64,000 bases of DNA from NCBI GenBank assembly GCA_021810905.1, contig JAJZQH010000003.1:223479-287478 (forward strand), in the 5' to 3' direction. Made by a program: the position numbers and the translations under genes. The notes beneath the pieces were generated by a model that did no database searches, was not told the DNA's origin, and saw only the letters and a list, made by a program, of their open reading frames with translations. This DNA comes from a bacterium. Its GTDB lineage: Bacteria; UBA10199; 2-02-FULL-44-16; JAAZCA01. How positions within the stretch are numbered: position 1 is the first letter of the stretch; each line of letters begins with the position of its first letter. Shown here piece after piece: positions 51,844 to 60,675 of the stretch.

Positions 51844-52829
51844 AAAAAAACGCGCGCAGGATGATTCATGCAGCCGTAATAATTGCCGTGCTCGTCGCGC
51901 TGGGATTTTTGCTCCGCGACACAACAGACCTCTTCCGGGCTCCGCACTACGATGCTGCAGCACCCACCTCCGTTAAGTTCGTGAAGATGTTGCGATGGAT
52001 TCCCGCCGGCTCTGAATTCGACATAACCGTCGACGTTCAGCGCGCGCTTGGCAACCCAATGCTCAAGGAACGACTCATGGAGCTGATCCACGGTAACACA
52101 GGCGTTGCCGCGGAACTCGTTTCGGCGCTCGTATCGCACGAGAACTCGGTTGGAATGCTCGCTCTGGCCGGCACCCTCGGAAACAAGGATGAAGAGCCCA
52201 GGGTCGTCGTGCTGGCGCAAGGGAAATTCGACGAAGGAGTGATACTCCCCGCCATACGAAGCGCAATGGTGCAGGGCCGCGCGGGGCTCGCGTCGCAGGA
52301 TCTCGGCTGGGCAACGCTTTTTACCGAAAGCGATGTGCGCGACCCGTTCGGATTCATCATCCTCGACAAGCATCATCTCGCGGTGGGAACGCGCGACTCC
52401 CTGCTCGCGTTTTACGGTGAGAAACCCCCATCAGCGCCAGAATCGATAGGGAGGCTCTCCGACGCCGCAGTATTCGGCCACGCAGTGATAGGGCCCAGGC
52501 TCAAGGGGCTCGTGCCGCCTTCGGTTCAGATCCCGCAGAGCGTGGATTTCTCGAGTCCCGATGGGGAAACGCTCTTTGCCACGCTCCATCTCTCAAGCCA
52601 GGATGAAGCCCGGAGCACACAGATGTTCCTCGAGGGAGTGCGATCTCTCATCATCCTGCAGCAGGAGGCCAACCTTCCGCTTGTCGACATATTGAAGGGA
52701 GTGACGATCTCGGGCCTTGGAAACGACGTTACGATCTCAAGCGGACTCATGCCTCTCATCGATTTATGGTCCGCGATCCCTGCATCAGACGAAGAGGGGG
52801 ACGAGCCTTCTTTGCCTCACGTCAAGTAA
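51840..52829 (+). CDS. Membrane-anchored periplasmic protein of unknown function
   Basis: The start at 51840 (MKKNARRMIHAAVIIAVLVALGFLL) overlaps the hpnG stop (ATGA). One membrane segment is followed by about 300 soluble residues with a mixed alpha/beta pattern (IPAGSEFDITVDVQRALG, FGFIILDKHHLAVGTRDSLL), like small DUF3352-type lipid-linked proteins, though no family is certain. Coupling to hpnG suggests a role in hopanoid handling. Its end overlaps the converging adenine deaminase gene by 45 bp. Confidence 0.65.
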   Translation: MKKNARRMIHAAVIIAVLVALGFLLRDTTDLFRAPHYDAAAPTSVKFVKMLRWIPAGSEFDITVDVQRALGNPMLKERLMELIHGNTGVAAELVSALVSHENSVGMLALAGTLGNKDEEPRVVVLAQGKFDEGVILPAIRSAMVQGRAGLASQDLGWATLFTESDVRDPFGFIILDKHHLAVGTRDSLLAFYGEKPPSAPESIGRLSDAAVFGHAVIGPRLKGLVPPSVQIPQSVDFSSPDGETLFATLHLSSQDEARSTQMFLEGVRSLIILQQEANLPLVDILKGVTISGLGNDVTISSGLMPLIDLWSAIPASDEEGDEPSLPHVK

Positions 52830-54497
52830 ACCTCTATCCGTAAGCCTCAGTTCCGGAATCACCGACAGCCCCAGAAAAGAGAGTGTGAGGAACGGATCTG
52901 GAAGCGCAGCCCCGAGCTTTGAGGCCGCCTTGCAGATGCGCGAATACGCCTCCACCACGTCCTGCGCGTGCATGTCGGACATGAGTCCGGCTATCGGGAG
53001 CGGCAGCAGTCCCACTGTACGGCCGGATTGCACTGCGGCGAGCCCGCCGCCGCATGCTACGAGCGCCTCCGCGGCAGCGATCATGTCGTCGTCGTTCGTT
53101 CCCACTACGATGAGGTTGTGCGCATCGTGATTTATCGTCGATGCGAGGGCTCCATGCGTAAGCCCGAAACCGCAGACCAGTCCCACGCCCATGCGGCCGG
53201 TGGCGTGATGCCGCTCGAACAACGCCAGCTTGAGTATATCGCGCGACGTGTCGGCAGATATCTCGCCCTCACGAGGGCGCATAGTCACGATTTCTTCGCG
53301 GGTAATTATCTGGCCGGGCACGATCCTGATGGCGCGCGCGCGAACCGTCCTGCTCGCTCCGATTCTGAGCCTCGCACTCGCAAGCCCCTTCACGCGCATG
53401 GCGTTCGCCTTGCGCGGCGCGGACTTGAGCCTGCAAGGCGCTACAAGTTCCCCGTCGCGCGCCACGATCCGGCCCCGCTTGAAGACCATGCGCGCCCGGA
53501 AGCGGCGCAGATCGTCGAATACCACGAGATCCGCAACGTAGCCCACCGCCACGGCGCCCATCCTGTGTTTCAGCCTGAAGTAGTACGGCGCATTGTTGGT
53601 CGCCATCTGGAGAGCCGTTACCGGAGGAATGCCTGCGGCCACCGCGCGGCGGAGGATGTCGTCCATGTGGCCGTGCGTGAGCAGGTCGCGTGCGCTGCGG
53701 TCGTCGGAACAGAAAAAACAGCGGTGCGAGCTGGCAGGCGTAACTATGCGTGAGAGCTCCTTGAGATTCTTCTCGGTCGTACCCTCGCGTATCATTATAT
53801 GAAGGCCCGCGGCGAGCTTCTCCTCCGCTTCCGCGGCCCTGGTGCTCTCGTGGTCCGAGTGGATGCCGGCGGCGATATAGGCGTAGAGGTCCTTGCCCGT
53901 AAGCCCCGGCGCGTGGCCGTCCACGCGCATGCCTGGGATTAGTCTGATCTTCGATAGCAGATCGCGGCGCCCGGCGATGACTCCGGGGAAATCCATGACC
54001 TCGCCGATACCAACCACGCGCGGCAGTCCCGCCAGGGCCTTGAGCGCCGCTGCATCGAGCCTCTGCGCCGAACTCTCGAAGCGCGAAGCAGGCACGCACG
54101 AAGGGAGCACCATGAAGACGTCAAGCGGTAGCCCCTCGGTCGCCGCTAGCATCCACTTGATTCCGGCCGTGCCGAGCACGTTCGCGATCTCGTGCGGATC
54201 GGCTACGACAGCGGTCGTTCCGCGCGGCACTACGCACCTGGCGAATTCGGACGGAGCGAGCAGCGTGGATTCGATGTGGATGTGGCTGTCGATGAGCCCG
54301 GCAGATAGATATCCGCCGCGCAGGTCGATCTTTTTACGGGCGCGATAGTCGCCGAAGCCGGCTATCACGCCATCCGCTATTGCGACTGACGTGGAGATGA
54401 TCCGATCTGCAAATACGGAGATGACCCTTGCGTTCTCGAGCAGGAGATCCGCGGGTTCGCGGCCGGCTGCAACGTCTATTCTGTAACGTAGGGACAT
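52785..54497 (-). CDS. ade: Adenine deaminase
   Basis: The 570 residues match adenine deaminase of the amidohydrolase superfamily: the metal motif in DSHIHIESTLLAPSEFARCV, DPHEIANVLG, HAPGLTGKDL and CFFCSDDRSARDLL, plus a C-terminal domain with NHDAHNLIVVGTNDDDM. It converts adenine to hypoxanthine and ammonia. It is the last gene of a four-gene unit starting at 56697 and could use adenine freed by HpnG. Confidence 0.95.
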   Translation of the reverse strand: MSLRYRIDVAAGREPADLLLENARVISVFADRIISTSVAIADGVIAGFGDYRARKKIDLRGGYLSAGLIDSHIHIESTLLAPSEFARCVVPRGTTAVVADPHEIANVLGTAGIKWMLAATEGLPLDVFMVLPSCVPASRFESSAQRLDAAALKALAGLPRVVGIGEVMDFPGVIAGRRDLLSKIRLIPGMRVDGHAPGLTGKDLYAYIAAGIHSDHESTRAAEAEEKLAAGLHIMIREGTTEKNLKELSRIVTPASSHRCFFCSDDRSARDLLTHGHMDDILRRAVAAGIPPVTALQMATNNAPYYFRLKHRMGAVAVGYVADLVVFDDLRRFRARMVFKRGRIVARDGELVAPCRLKSAPRKANAMRVKGLASARLRIGASRTVRARAIRIVPGQIITREEIVTMRPREGEISADTSRDILKLALFERHHATGRMGVGLVCGFGLTHGALASTINHDAHNLIVVGTNDDDMIAAAEALVACGGGLAAVQSGRTVGLLPLPIAGLMSDMHAQDVVEAYSRICKAASKLGAALPDPFLTLSFLGLSVIPELRLTDRGLLDVRQRRLVPLFV

Positions 54498-54504
54498 ATA
54501 GCGA

Positions 54505-55152
54505 TCAGTGAACGCCGCCCCTCGGAAATTTTGCTATGTAATCCACAAGATCCTGGGGCTTCACGAGCAGTCTGTCAGGTCCTGCATCTTTGAGCGATTC
54601 TATCGGATGCCAGCCCCATCCTGCCGCCACCGCCATCACGCCGGCGCGATGGGCCTCATCCACGTCTCCAACGGTGTCGCCTATGTAAAACGTGGATTCA
54701 GGCTTGCTGCCTATGGCATTCATGCACGCCTTTATTCGCTCGATCTTTTCGAAGTCGTCCTCGCCTCCGGAAATGGATTTGAAATTGTCCACAAGACCCA
54801 GGCGAGAAAGCACGCCTCGTATCATATGCGAGGAGTTGGAAGATACGATCGCCATGTCGCACGCAGGCGTAAGGGCCGTAAGCATATCTCCTACGCCTGC
54901 GCACAGCTCTATCTTTTCTTTCTTGGACGCCTCCTGGATGTGCTCCCATATCGCACACATGTGCGCCGGCGTTACCCCGTGCTCGATAAACGCCACCGCT
55001 ATGTTCTCGCGAAAGAGATCCAGCAGATCCTCGCGGCTCTTGATGAAGTCATAGCCAAGCTCGGAGAGCTTCTGCATCGTCTCGCGCGCAAAGAAATCAA
55101 CCGTATCGACGAGCACGCCGTCGAAGTCAAAAATGAGCAAAGGTCTTGGCAT
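54505..55152 (-). CDS. HAD-family hydrolase (phosphoglycolate-phosphatase-like)
   Basis: The start is at 55152 (MPRPLLIFDFDGVLVD) behind GGAGAGA. The 215 residues have the HAD motifs: nucleophile DFDGVLVD, Ser in VSSNSS, Lys in the middle region and YIGDTVGDVDEA. A helical cap lies between the first two. The substrate is a small phosphomonoester. It stands 7 nt before ade and 14 nt after the barrel gene. Confidence 0.85.
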   Translation of the reverse strand: MPRPLLIFDFDGVLVDTVDFFARETMQKLSELGYDFIKSREDLLDLFRENIAVAFIEHGVTPAHMCAIWEHIQEASKKEKIELCAGVGDMLTALTPACDMAIVSSNSSHMIRGVLSRLGLVDNFKSISGGEDDFEKIERIKACMNAIGSKPESTFYIGDTVGDVDEAHRAGVMAVAAGWGWHPIESLKDAGPDRLLVKPQDLVDYIAKFPRGGVH

Positions 55153-55166
55153 TCTCTCTCCAGTGA

Positions 55167-55952
55167 TCAGAACAGATAACGAATCGCAGGCCCGATGGTC
55201 CACTCGAAGGCGGTATCGCTGCGCACCAGGAGATGGAAGTTGGTATCTGCTCCAACGGACCATCGGTCAGTCCACTTCCACCAGAATCCTCCTCCAGGGA
55301 TGGAGATGTCCGCTGCCGCGTGTTTGCCGTTGTAGAGGGCGAGTCCCACGCCGCCCTGAACGTAGGCAGACCATCGCGGGTGGCTGTCGAAGTCAAATAC
55401 GTAGCGCGCCCTCGGCACAAAACTGAGTATCGTCGCATGATCGAACTCTGTGGCCACCTCTATCCTCATGCCGGCGGAGAGGTGCTCCCAGAAGAAGTAC
55501 TCACCTTCTACGCCCATAGTCATCATTGGCCCGATGCCCTTGTTCGCTACTCCGAAACCGGGGCCAACGAATCCGGCCTGGAAGTGTCCCTCCCGGCCGT
55601 CGTAGAGCGCTCTCGACGAATAGCGCACTGGCTCTTGGGCCGCCGCTCCATTTGCCTTGGCCGGAGCTTTTTTCTGTGCGCCCGCAGGCTTCACCGCAAC
55701 CGCCTGCTTCGTGACGACCGGCTTGGGAGCCGGCGCCTTTACGGCCTTTGTCTGAGCGGCGCCGGCCGCCGGCGCGGCAGGGGCGGTGGCAACCGGCTTG
55801 CTCACCGCAGCTGCGCTGGGCATGGGCGTGTTTGCGCTGCTCATATTCGGAGCAGTCCCGCCTAGCTCGAATTCCTCTATATCCGCAGCCATGGCCGCAG
55901 CCGGAACGACTAACATTGCCGCTACAAACAAAACCAACAATCTCCCCATCAT
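55167..55952 (-). CDS. Exported Ala/Pro-rich beta-barrel protein
   Basis: The start at 55952 (MMGRLLVLFVAAMLVVPAAAMA) has AGGAGG and a clear Sec signal. An Ala/Pro/Lys-rich linker to about 110 is followed by a barrel-like region (HFQAGFVGPGFGVANKGIGP, RARYVFDF, WSAYVQGGVGLALYNG) ending in IRYLF. The linker plus small barrel layout suggests an OmpA-like or porin-like surface protein. The function is unknown. Confidence 0.7.
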   Translation of the reverse strand: MMGRLLVLFVAAMLVVPAAAMAADIEEFELGGTAPNMSSANTPMPSAAAVSKPVATAPAAPAAGAAQTKAVKAPAPKPVVTKQAVAVKPAGAQKKAPAKANGAAAQEPVRYSSRALYDGREGHFQAGFVGPGFGVANKGIGPMMTMGVEGEYFFWEHLSAGMRIEVATEFDHATILSFVPRARYVFDFDSHPRWSAYVQGGVGLALYNGKHAAADISIPGGGFWWKWTDRWSVGADTNFHLLVRSDTAFEWTIGPAIRYLF

Positions 55953-55968
55953 CTCTTCCTCCTTTTTT

Positions 55969-56697
55969 TCAGGCAAACTTCTTGAAGAAATCCAGTGTCG
56001 CTAGTGCGACTCGATCTTTTTCATAATCCATCGTTATCACATGCCTCGACCTGGGCAAGATTATTGTTTCAACCACGTCCGAGGCTATAGATTTTCTGAT
56101 AAAATCCACGTTCGACGGAGGCGCGATGAGATCCCCCTGGCCATGTATGAGCAGCACCGGATTCGTTATGCGCGAGAGGTTTGGTTTCAACTCCCTCTGA
56201 AGGTCTGCGAGCTCATATACCGCCCTGGCCGGCATCATCGGCTGCGATAGTTCACCATAGACGACCCGCCCTTCAGGATCAGCGATGTTTTTGTTCAAAT
56301 TTTTTGGAAATGCGTGGACGAACCAGCGGAGAGGCGTGTAGCGAACGCAGTTCAAGCCGATCGTGGCGACCCTGGAAAGCGAAAGCGATGTTGCCATGAG
56401 CACCATCGCACGAACGCCCCACCCCTCGTCGAGCGCCAGCTTCATACAGAGCAGCGCCCCAAGCGAAATTCCGGCGCAATAGACGAGCTCGGTCTCCTTG
56501 CGCAGGGCCTTATAGGCCTTCCTCACTTCTTCGTACCAGTCCTCCCAGGTCACGCGGGAAAGCTCGTCAAAGCCCCCGTCATGGCCGGGTAGGCATGGCG
56601 CGGAAACCCTAAAACCACCAGCCGCAATGACTTCTTTCATAGAAGCTACGGTAGCAGGACTCCCGGTGAAACCATGGATAAGAAGACAGCCTTTCAT
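55969..56697 (-). CDS. Alpha/beta-hydrolase (carboxylesterase/monoacylglycerol-lipase-like)
   Basis: The start is placed at 56697 (MKGCLLIHGFTGSPATV) because the upstream frame is in repeats. The 242 residues contain the oxyanion HGFTGSP, the nucleophile elbow GISLGAL, the Asp in HGQGDLIAP and His in SRHVIT. It resembles Est30-type short esterases. The ribosome binding site is weak. It begins a four-gene unit with barrel, HAD and ade genes. Confidence 0.8.
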   Translation of the reverse strand: MKGCLLIHGFTGSPATVASMKEVIAAGGFRVSAPCLPGHDGGFDELSRVTWEDWYEEVRKAYKALRKETELVYCAGISLGALLCMKLALDEGWGVRAMVLMATSLSLSRVATIGLNCVRYTPLRWFVHAFPKNLNKNIADPEGRVVYGELSQPMMPARAVYELADLQRELKPNLSRITNPVLLIHGQGDLIAPPSNVDFIRKSIASDVVETIILPRSRHVITMDYEKDRVALATLDFFKKFA

Positions 56698-56734
56698 AGC
56701 GGCATGCTCTAACACAGGCGGCGGGAGTTGACAA

Positions 56735-56784
56735 GAAACGCAGCTGCTGCGTTTCGCAGCAGCACTGCATGATTTCGCAGCAGC
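56735..56784. promoter_or_regulatory. Tandem palindromic sites upstream of a sigma-54 promoter
   Basis: GAAACGCAGC-T-GCTGCGTTTC (56735-56755) is followed by two copies of TTTCGCAGCAGC (56752-56763 and 56773-56784) spaced by 21 bp, two helical turns. They end about 60 nt before the -24 element, where enhancer-binding protein sites are usually found. Confidence 0.5.
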
Positions 56785-56845
56785 TGATCGTCGGTCCGAT
56801 TTCACGCTTCTTCAGAATTTCAAGACGTTGCGCGACACGGCAAGT

Positions 56846-56861
56846 TGGCACGCCGCTTGCT
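56846..56861 (+). promoter_or_regulatory. Sigma-54 (-24/-12) promoter
   Basis: TGGCAC-GCCGC-TTGCT matches the consensus TGGCAC-N5-TTGCW, with the essential GG and GC 10 bp apart. It lies about 50 nt before the gene at 56913. Confidence 0.75.
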
Positions 56862-56878
56862 TAACTAATTTACGATAT

Positions 56879-56892
56879 CACGATCGATCGTG
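56879..56892. promoter_or_regulatory. Perfect 14-bp palindrome in the 5' leader
   Basis: CACGATCGATCGTG lies between the sigma-54 promoter and the gene at 56913. It could be a repressor site. Confidence 0.35.
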
Positions 56893-56912
56893 CAGAAGAA
56901 AGGAAGGAGATC

Positions 56913-57110
56913 ATGGGCAACAACCAGCCGAAAGAAGTCTACAACATCATCGAGGGAAAGGATGGAAAGGCGCGGTGGGTCAGGATCGGTTCCGCTTTCG
57001 TAAACAGGGACGGCTCGATCAACGCCTTGCTGGACGTGTACCCGCGCGACGGAAAGATCCAGATTCGGGAGCGCAGGGGCAGGGGGCAGGATTCAAGGGA
57101 TGAAGACTAG
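56913..57110 (+). CDS. Small conserved-looking protein of unknown function
   Basis: The 65 residues begin [18 protein letters not shown] after AGGAAGGAG. The pattern [18 protein letters not shown]...[20 protein letters not shown] is like short proteins that accompany DNA-related loci (beta-strand rich, no signal). It is probably cotranscribed with the ComEA-like gene under sigma-54 control. Confidence 0.75.
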   Translation: MGNNQPKEVYNIIEGKDGKARWVRIGSAFVNRDGSINALLDVYPRDGKIQIRERRGRGQDSRDED

Positions 57111-57138
57111 AAACCAAACCAACAAAAGGAGAAACGCC

Positions 57139-57483
57139 ATGAATAACATCAAGAGCCACAAGATGACTGCGATGTCTACACTGCTGGGCCTGCTGGCTAC
57201 ACTTGCGATTGCCGGCCAGGCCATGGCCGCAAAACAGGCGCCTTCAACGCCCGTCAACGTAAATACGGCGAGCGTCGCGCAGCTCATGGAAGTGCCCGGC
57301 ATCGGACCGGCCAAGGCGCAGGCGATCGTTGCATATCGTGACAAGACGCCGTTTACGTCCACGAACGACCTCGTAAACGTCGACGGGATCGGCGAGAAGA
57401 TGCTCGCAAAGATCGCGCCCTACGTAACGGTCTCGGACGGCGCTGCACTGGCACCTGGCACGTCGGGAAAGGCTGCACGCTAA
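57139..57483 (+). CDS. ComEA-like helix-hairpin-helix protein
   Basis: The start at 57139 (MNNIKSHKMTAMSTLLGLLA) has AAGGAGA. A signal segment is followed by an HhH repeat pair: VNVNTASVAQLMEVPGIGPA and DLVNVDGIGEKMLAKIAPYV. In the ComEA family this binds DNA at the cell surface for uptake. The protein is short (114 residues) and has no other domain. Confidence 0.9.
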   Translation: MNNIKSHKMTAMSTLLGLLATLAIAGQAMAAKQAPSTPVNVNTASVAQLMEVPGIGPAKAQAIVAYRDKTPFTSTNDLVNVDGIGEKMLAKIAPYVTVSDGAALAPGTSGKAAR

Positions 57484-57507
57484 AGCCGATCCTGCACGCG
57501 GAAGGCA

Positions 57508-57537
57508 GCCCGCCCGCGTCCCCCTGCGCGGGCGGGC
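57508..57537 (+). terminator. GC-rich hairpin after the ComEA-like gene
   Basis: GCCCGCCCGCG pairs with CGCGGGCGGGC around an 8-nt loop. The T-run after it is short, so termination is likely but not certain. Confidence 0.65.
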
Positions 57538-57602
57538 CGACCTTTATCCTAAGAGGTGAATTCTTTGACTTCATTCATGGCGAGCTGGTAAAATGATTTC
57601 AA

Positions 57603-58088
57603 ATGTGCGCTGACGATCTTCCAGAAATCGACGAGGTGCTTATGCCGGTGCAGGCCGAAATCGGAAATCTCCTCACCATGTTCGATTTTTACCTGGCGCA
57701 GCGGGAACTCCGCAAATCCATAGAAGAGCTCCACGAATCAGTGCGCGATATGCGCCTGATCATCGGCCGCCTGCTCATGGATCATTTTCTCGGCCTCACG
57801 AGGGACGAAGGCCAGCGCTTCTGCGCAGCCATCGCGGAGATGCTCGCCGATCGTTGCGTGGCGCTTGCGAAAAAAAATCCGGACGACGAAGAATATTACC
57901 GCTACTGCGTGGGCGAAATCCTCACCTGCTTCGAATATGCGATGGAGATAAAGCGGGAATTTGCGGACGATCCCATCTTTCAGAAAATGCTTGCGCTGGA
58001 TATCCCTATACTGCGTCCGTTCGACTACGGCCTGCGCGGTTCACTCAAAGTCCTCCACCCCACCAAGCTCCACAAAGTTCACAAGTGA
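57603..58088 (+). CDS. Helical protein of unknown function
   Basis: The 161 residues are predicted to be mostly helical, with a Leu/Glu-rich coiled-coil-like part (ELRKSIEELHESVRDMRLII) and a C-terminal basic end. There is no signal and no recognised family. An ATG at 57603 is the only plausible start, without a strong ribosome binding site. It ends 5 nt before the converging nucleoside kinase gene. Confidence 0.65.
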   Translation: MCADDLPEIDEVLMPVQAEIGNLLTMFDFYLAQRELRKSIEELHESVRDMRLIIGRLLMDHFLGLTRDEGQRFCAAIAEMLADRCVALAKKNPDDEEYYRYCVGEILTCFEYAMEIKREFADDPIFQKMLALDIPILRPFDYGLRGSLKVLHPTKLHKVHK

Positions 58089-58093
58089 CATGC

Positions 58094-59749
58094 CTACGTG
58101 TACTTGAATGCGCTGCGGCCTACGAATTCCCTCAGTATCGAGGTGCCGGGAACCTCGGCCTCGAGGATCGGAATGAAGAAGGAGAAGAATCGCACGAGCC
58201 GCGATGCCTCCATGAACGACGGACGATTGCGTGGGACCTCGGCGAGGAAGCGCTCCGCGTAAGGTTTCAAGAGCGCGTGCTCGTAAGGCAGCGCGGAATT
58301 GAAGATGACGTCGGCGTCCTCCTGAAAGGGGAAAATGTAGCGGTTTTCGCCCGCTCGTACGCTCGCCCACCCCTCGATCGTCTCCGCCGCCCGCGTCCCG
58401 CGGAAGAGGCGATCGCGCACGATACGGCGGCAGAGCCTCGTATCCGTCGTGAATATGCGGTTATGATCGTCAAGACAGACCTGAGTCAGCGCTGAAACAT
58501 AGATCTTGAACTTGTTCTCAGCGGAAATCATAGGCGTGAGCGCCTCGTTGAGGCCGTGAATACCCTCCGTCACCAGGATCTGATCTTTATGCAGGCGCAT
58601 CCTTCTCGATCTCGACGAATCGCGCTTTCCCAACGGAAACGAATACGCCGGAATCATGACGCTCTCACCGTGCATCAGTTTATGCATGTGCTCGTTGAAC
58701 AGGGTCACGTCCAGCGCTTCAAGGCATTCGAAGTTGAAGCTCCCGTCGGAGTGTTTGGGAGTCAAATCCCTGTCGATGTAATAGTTATCCATCGAGATAG
58801 AGACCGGCTCTATGCCGTGGATCTTGAGCTGAATCGCCAGCCTCTTGGCGAAGGTCGTCTTGCCTGAACCGGACGGGCCGGCTATCAGAACCAGCCTCGT
58901 CTCCGGGCTCGCTACGATCTGGTCGGCGATTGCAGCTATCTTTTTCTCGTGCAGCGCCTCGGCCACCTTCACGAAGTCCGCAACCGCTCCGCCCATGCAG
59001 GATTCGTTGAGCTCCGCTACGTTCTGCGTGTGTATCAGCTCGTTCCAGCGCTTTGTCTCAAGATACGTGCTGAAGAGTTTTGGCTGCGGCCTCACGTCGG
59101 GTGCAAGCCGGCCCTGATCGTCCGGGAAATCGAGCACGATTCCGTGCTCATATATATGCAGCTTGAACAGGTCGATGAGTCCGGTGCGCCAGGCAAACGG
59201 CCCGTGGGCGAAGCCGCGGTATTCGCCGAGCGAAACCAGAGGTATTTCCGCTCGCCGAAGCTGCCTGAGCATCTTCACCATGTCCGAATCGTTTCGCTTC
59301 TCGAAGACCTCAAGCGCTTCCTCGACCGTGGTCCACTCCGGCTCTATGGGCAGATCAGCGGTAACGATCTCCTTCATGCGCTCGCCGATACGGTCGATGA
59401 ATTCCTTATCCACGATCTGGTCGTGCACTTCGAAGAAATATCCGTTTGATATCGACTGGCCCACGACGATGCGCGCGTGCGGATACGCGTCGGCGATGGC
59501 GGCGTAGAGGATCGTGGAAGCGGTGCGCCTGTAGATGTCCATCCCTTCGCGGCGGCTGATATCTATCGTATCGACATTGGCCGAGCTGTTGATCGTGTAA
59601 TAGAGCCCGTCGGTGCGATTCGATATGACCGCACCCAGAGGCGCAAACGGCCCTGGGTGAGGGGCGCGCGGCAGGAGTTCCGCGACGCGCACCCCTGCGT
59701 TGGCGGTAAGCGCTTTGCCATTGATGGTCACTTTTATGGTCTTTACCAT
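58094..59749 (-). CDS. Nucleoside kinase with ThrRS-like TGS/SAD domains
   Basis: The 551 residues start with a TGS-like segment (IKVTINGKALTANAGVRVAE), continue with a threonyl-tRNA-synthetase-like SAD part (ILYAAIADAYPHARIVVGQS, GYFFEVHD) and end with a uridine-kinase-type P-loop domain with GPSGSGKTT and SMDNYYIDRD. This composite layout is known for uridine-kinase-like nucleoside kinases of bacteria. It probably phosphorylates uridine or a related nucleoside. TatC lies 32 nt upstream. Confidence 0.9.
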   Translation of the reverse strand: MVKTIKVTINGKALTANAGVRVAELLPRAPHPGPFAPLGAVISNRTDGLYYTINSSANVDTIDISRREGMDIYRRTASTILYAAIADAYPHARIVVGQSISNGYFFEVHDQIVDKEFIDRIGERMKEIVTADLPIEPEWTTVEEALEVFEKRNDSDMVKMLRQLRRAEIPLVSLGEYRGFAHGPFAWRTGLIDLFKLHIYEHGIVLDFPDDQGRLAPDVRPQPKLFSTYLETKRWNELIHTQNVAELNESCMGGAVADFVKVAEALHEKKIAAIADQIVASPETRLVLIAGPSGSGKTTFAKRLAIQLKIHGIEPVSISMDNYYIDRDLTPKHSDGSFNFECLEALDVTLFNEHMHKLMHGESVMIPAYSFPLGKRDSSRSRRMRLHKDQILVTEGIHGLNEALTPMISAENKFKIYVSALTQVCLDDHNRIFTTDTRLCRRIVRDRLFRGTRAAETIEGWASVRAGENRYIFPFQEDADVIFNSALPYEHALLKPYAERFLAEVPRNRPSFMEASRLVRFFSFFIPILEAEVPGTSILREFVGRSAFKYT

Positions 59750-59781
59750 ATGATCTCCGGATGTATCCGAACTGGAAGTTT

Positions 59782-60507
59782 CTAGATATCAGATAGAATG
59801 CGGCCTAGCAAGATGCCCGCCTCATAGAGGATGATCAGCGGAACGGCGAGAGCTACCTGAGAAAGGACATCCGGCGGAGTGAGCACGGCGCCAACGACGA
59901 ATGCCCCGACGATAGCATACGGCCTCGCCCTGGAGAGGCCCTGGCGCGTGGTTATACCCAGGCGCATCGATAGCGCCACCGCCAGCGGCAGCTCGAATGC
60001 GACTCCGAAGGCTGCGATGAGGCCGATGGCGAGGGAGAGGTAGGAATCGAGCCGGGGCATGAGCGCAGCACCCATCGCCTCGGTGAAGGATTCAGCCCAG
60101 GCGAAGCCTGCCGGCAGCACAAGAATGTAACAGAATATTGCGCCGGCCAGAAAGAAGGCGCCGGCCAGGAGCCCGCCCGCAGCGGCCATGCTCCGCGCCC
60201 TTCGGGTCATCGCAGGAGCCGCAAATGCAAAGACCTGGCTGCATATCACGGGCGCCGCAATTGCGACTCCTCCCACTACGGCGATCTTGAAATATGCATA
60301 CCAGGCTTCGAACGGAGTCAGCGCGATTAGCTTCACACCCTGAGGGAGCGCCGTCATGAGCGGCCTGGAGAGAAATCCGACAAGCCTTGAGGCAAACGGC
60401 ATGAGCGCCGCAGACGCCAGCACTACGGCGAGCAGCGATATGAGCGCTCTCCTGCGCAGCTCGCGGAGGTGATCGTTTATCGGGAGGGGTACGTCAGCGC
60501 CGCTCAT
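59782..60507 (-). CDS. tatC: Twin-arginine translocase TatC
   Basis: The 241 residues show six membrane segments and the TatC signatures: HLRELRRRALISL at the N-terminus, TPFEAWYAYFKIA, RSMAAAGG and GAVLTPPDVLSQ. It is the receptor for twin-arginine signals. Its start overlaps the small TatB-like ORF by 14 nt. Confidence 0.95.
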   Translation of the reverse strand: MSGADVPLPINDHLRELRRRALISLLAVVLASAALMPFASRLVGFLSRPLMTALPQGVKLIALTPFEAWYAYFKIAVVGGVAIAAPVICSQVFAFAAPAMTRRARSMAAAGGLLAGAFFLAGAIFCYILVLPAGFAWAESFTEAMGAALMPRLDSYLSLAIGLIAAFGVAFELPLAVALSMRLGITTRQGLSRARPYAIVGAFVVGAVLTPPDVLSQVALAVPLIILYEAGILLGRILSDI

Positions 60508-60667
60508 CTTCTCCCTCTGCGCTTCGGGTCAGGTCGCGCCAGCGCGCGTCTGCCGAATCCAGCCAGCCGGCGATCCGCCGCATGAAGCACGCAGCTCGCT
60601 CGGGCCCAAGGCAAACGGCCGCGACGATAAAAATGACAAACAGTTCGCCGGCGCTGACATCGAGCAT
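60494..60667 (-). CDS. tatB: Short TatB-like protein
   Basis: This ORF of 57 codons begins MLDVSAGELFVIFIVAAVCL and continues GPERAACFMRRIAGWLDSAD, matching the TatB pattern (one membrane helix, hinge GPER, amphipathic helix). It lacks the long acidic tail of the usual 100-170-residue TatB, so it is a mini-TatB. It lies between tatA and tatC and overlaps both the reading space and start of tatC. Confidence 0.75.
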   Translation of the reverse strand: MLDVSAGELFVIFIVAAVCLGPERAACFMRRIAGWLDSADARWRDLTRSAEGEDERR

Positions 60668-60675
60668 ATCGCCGC

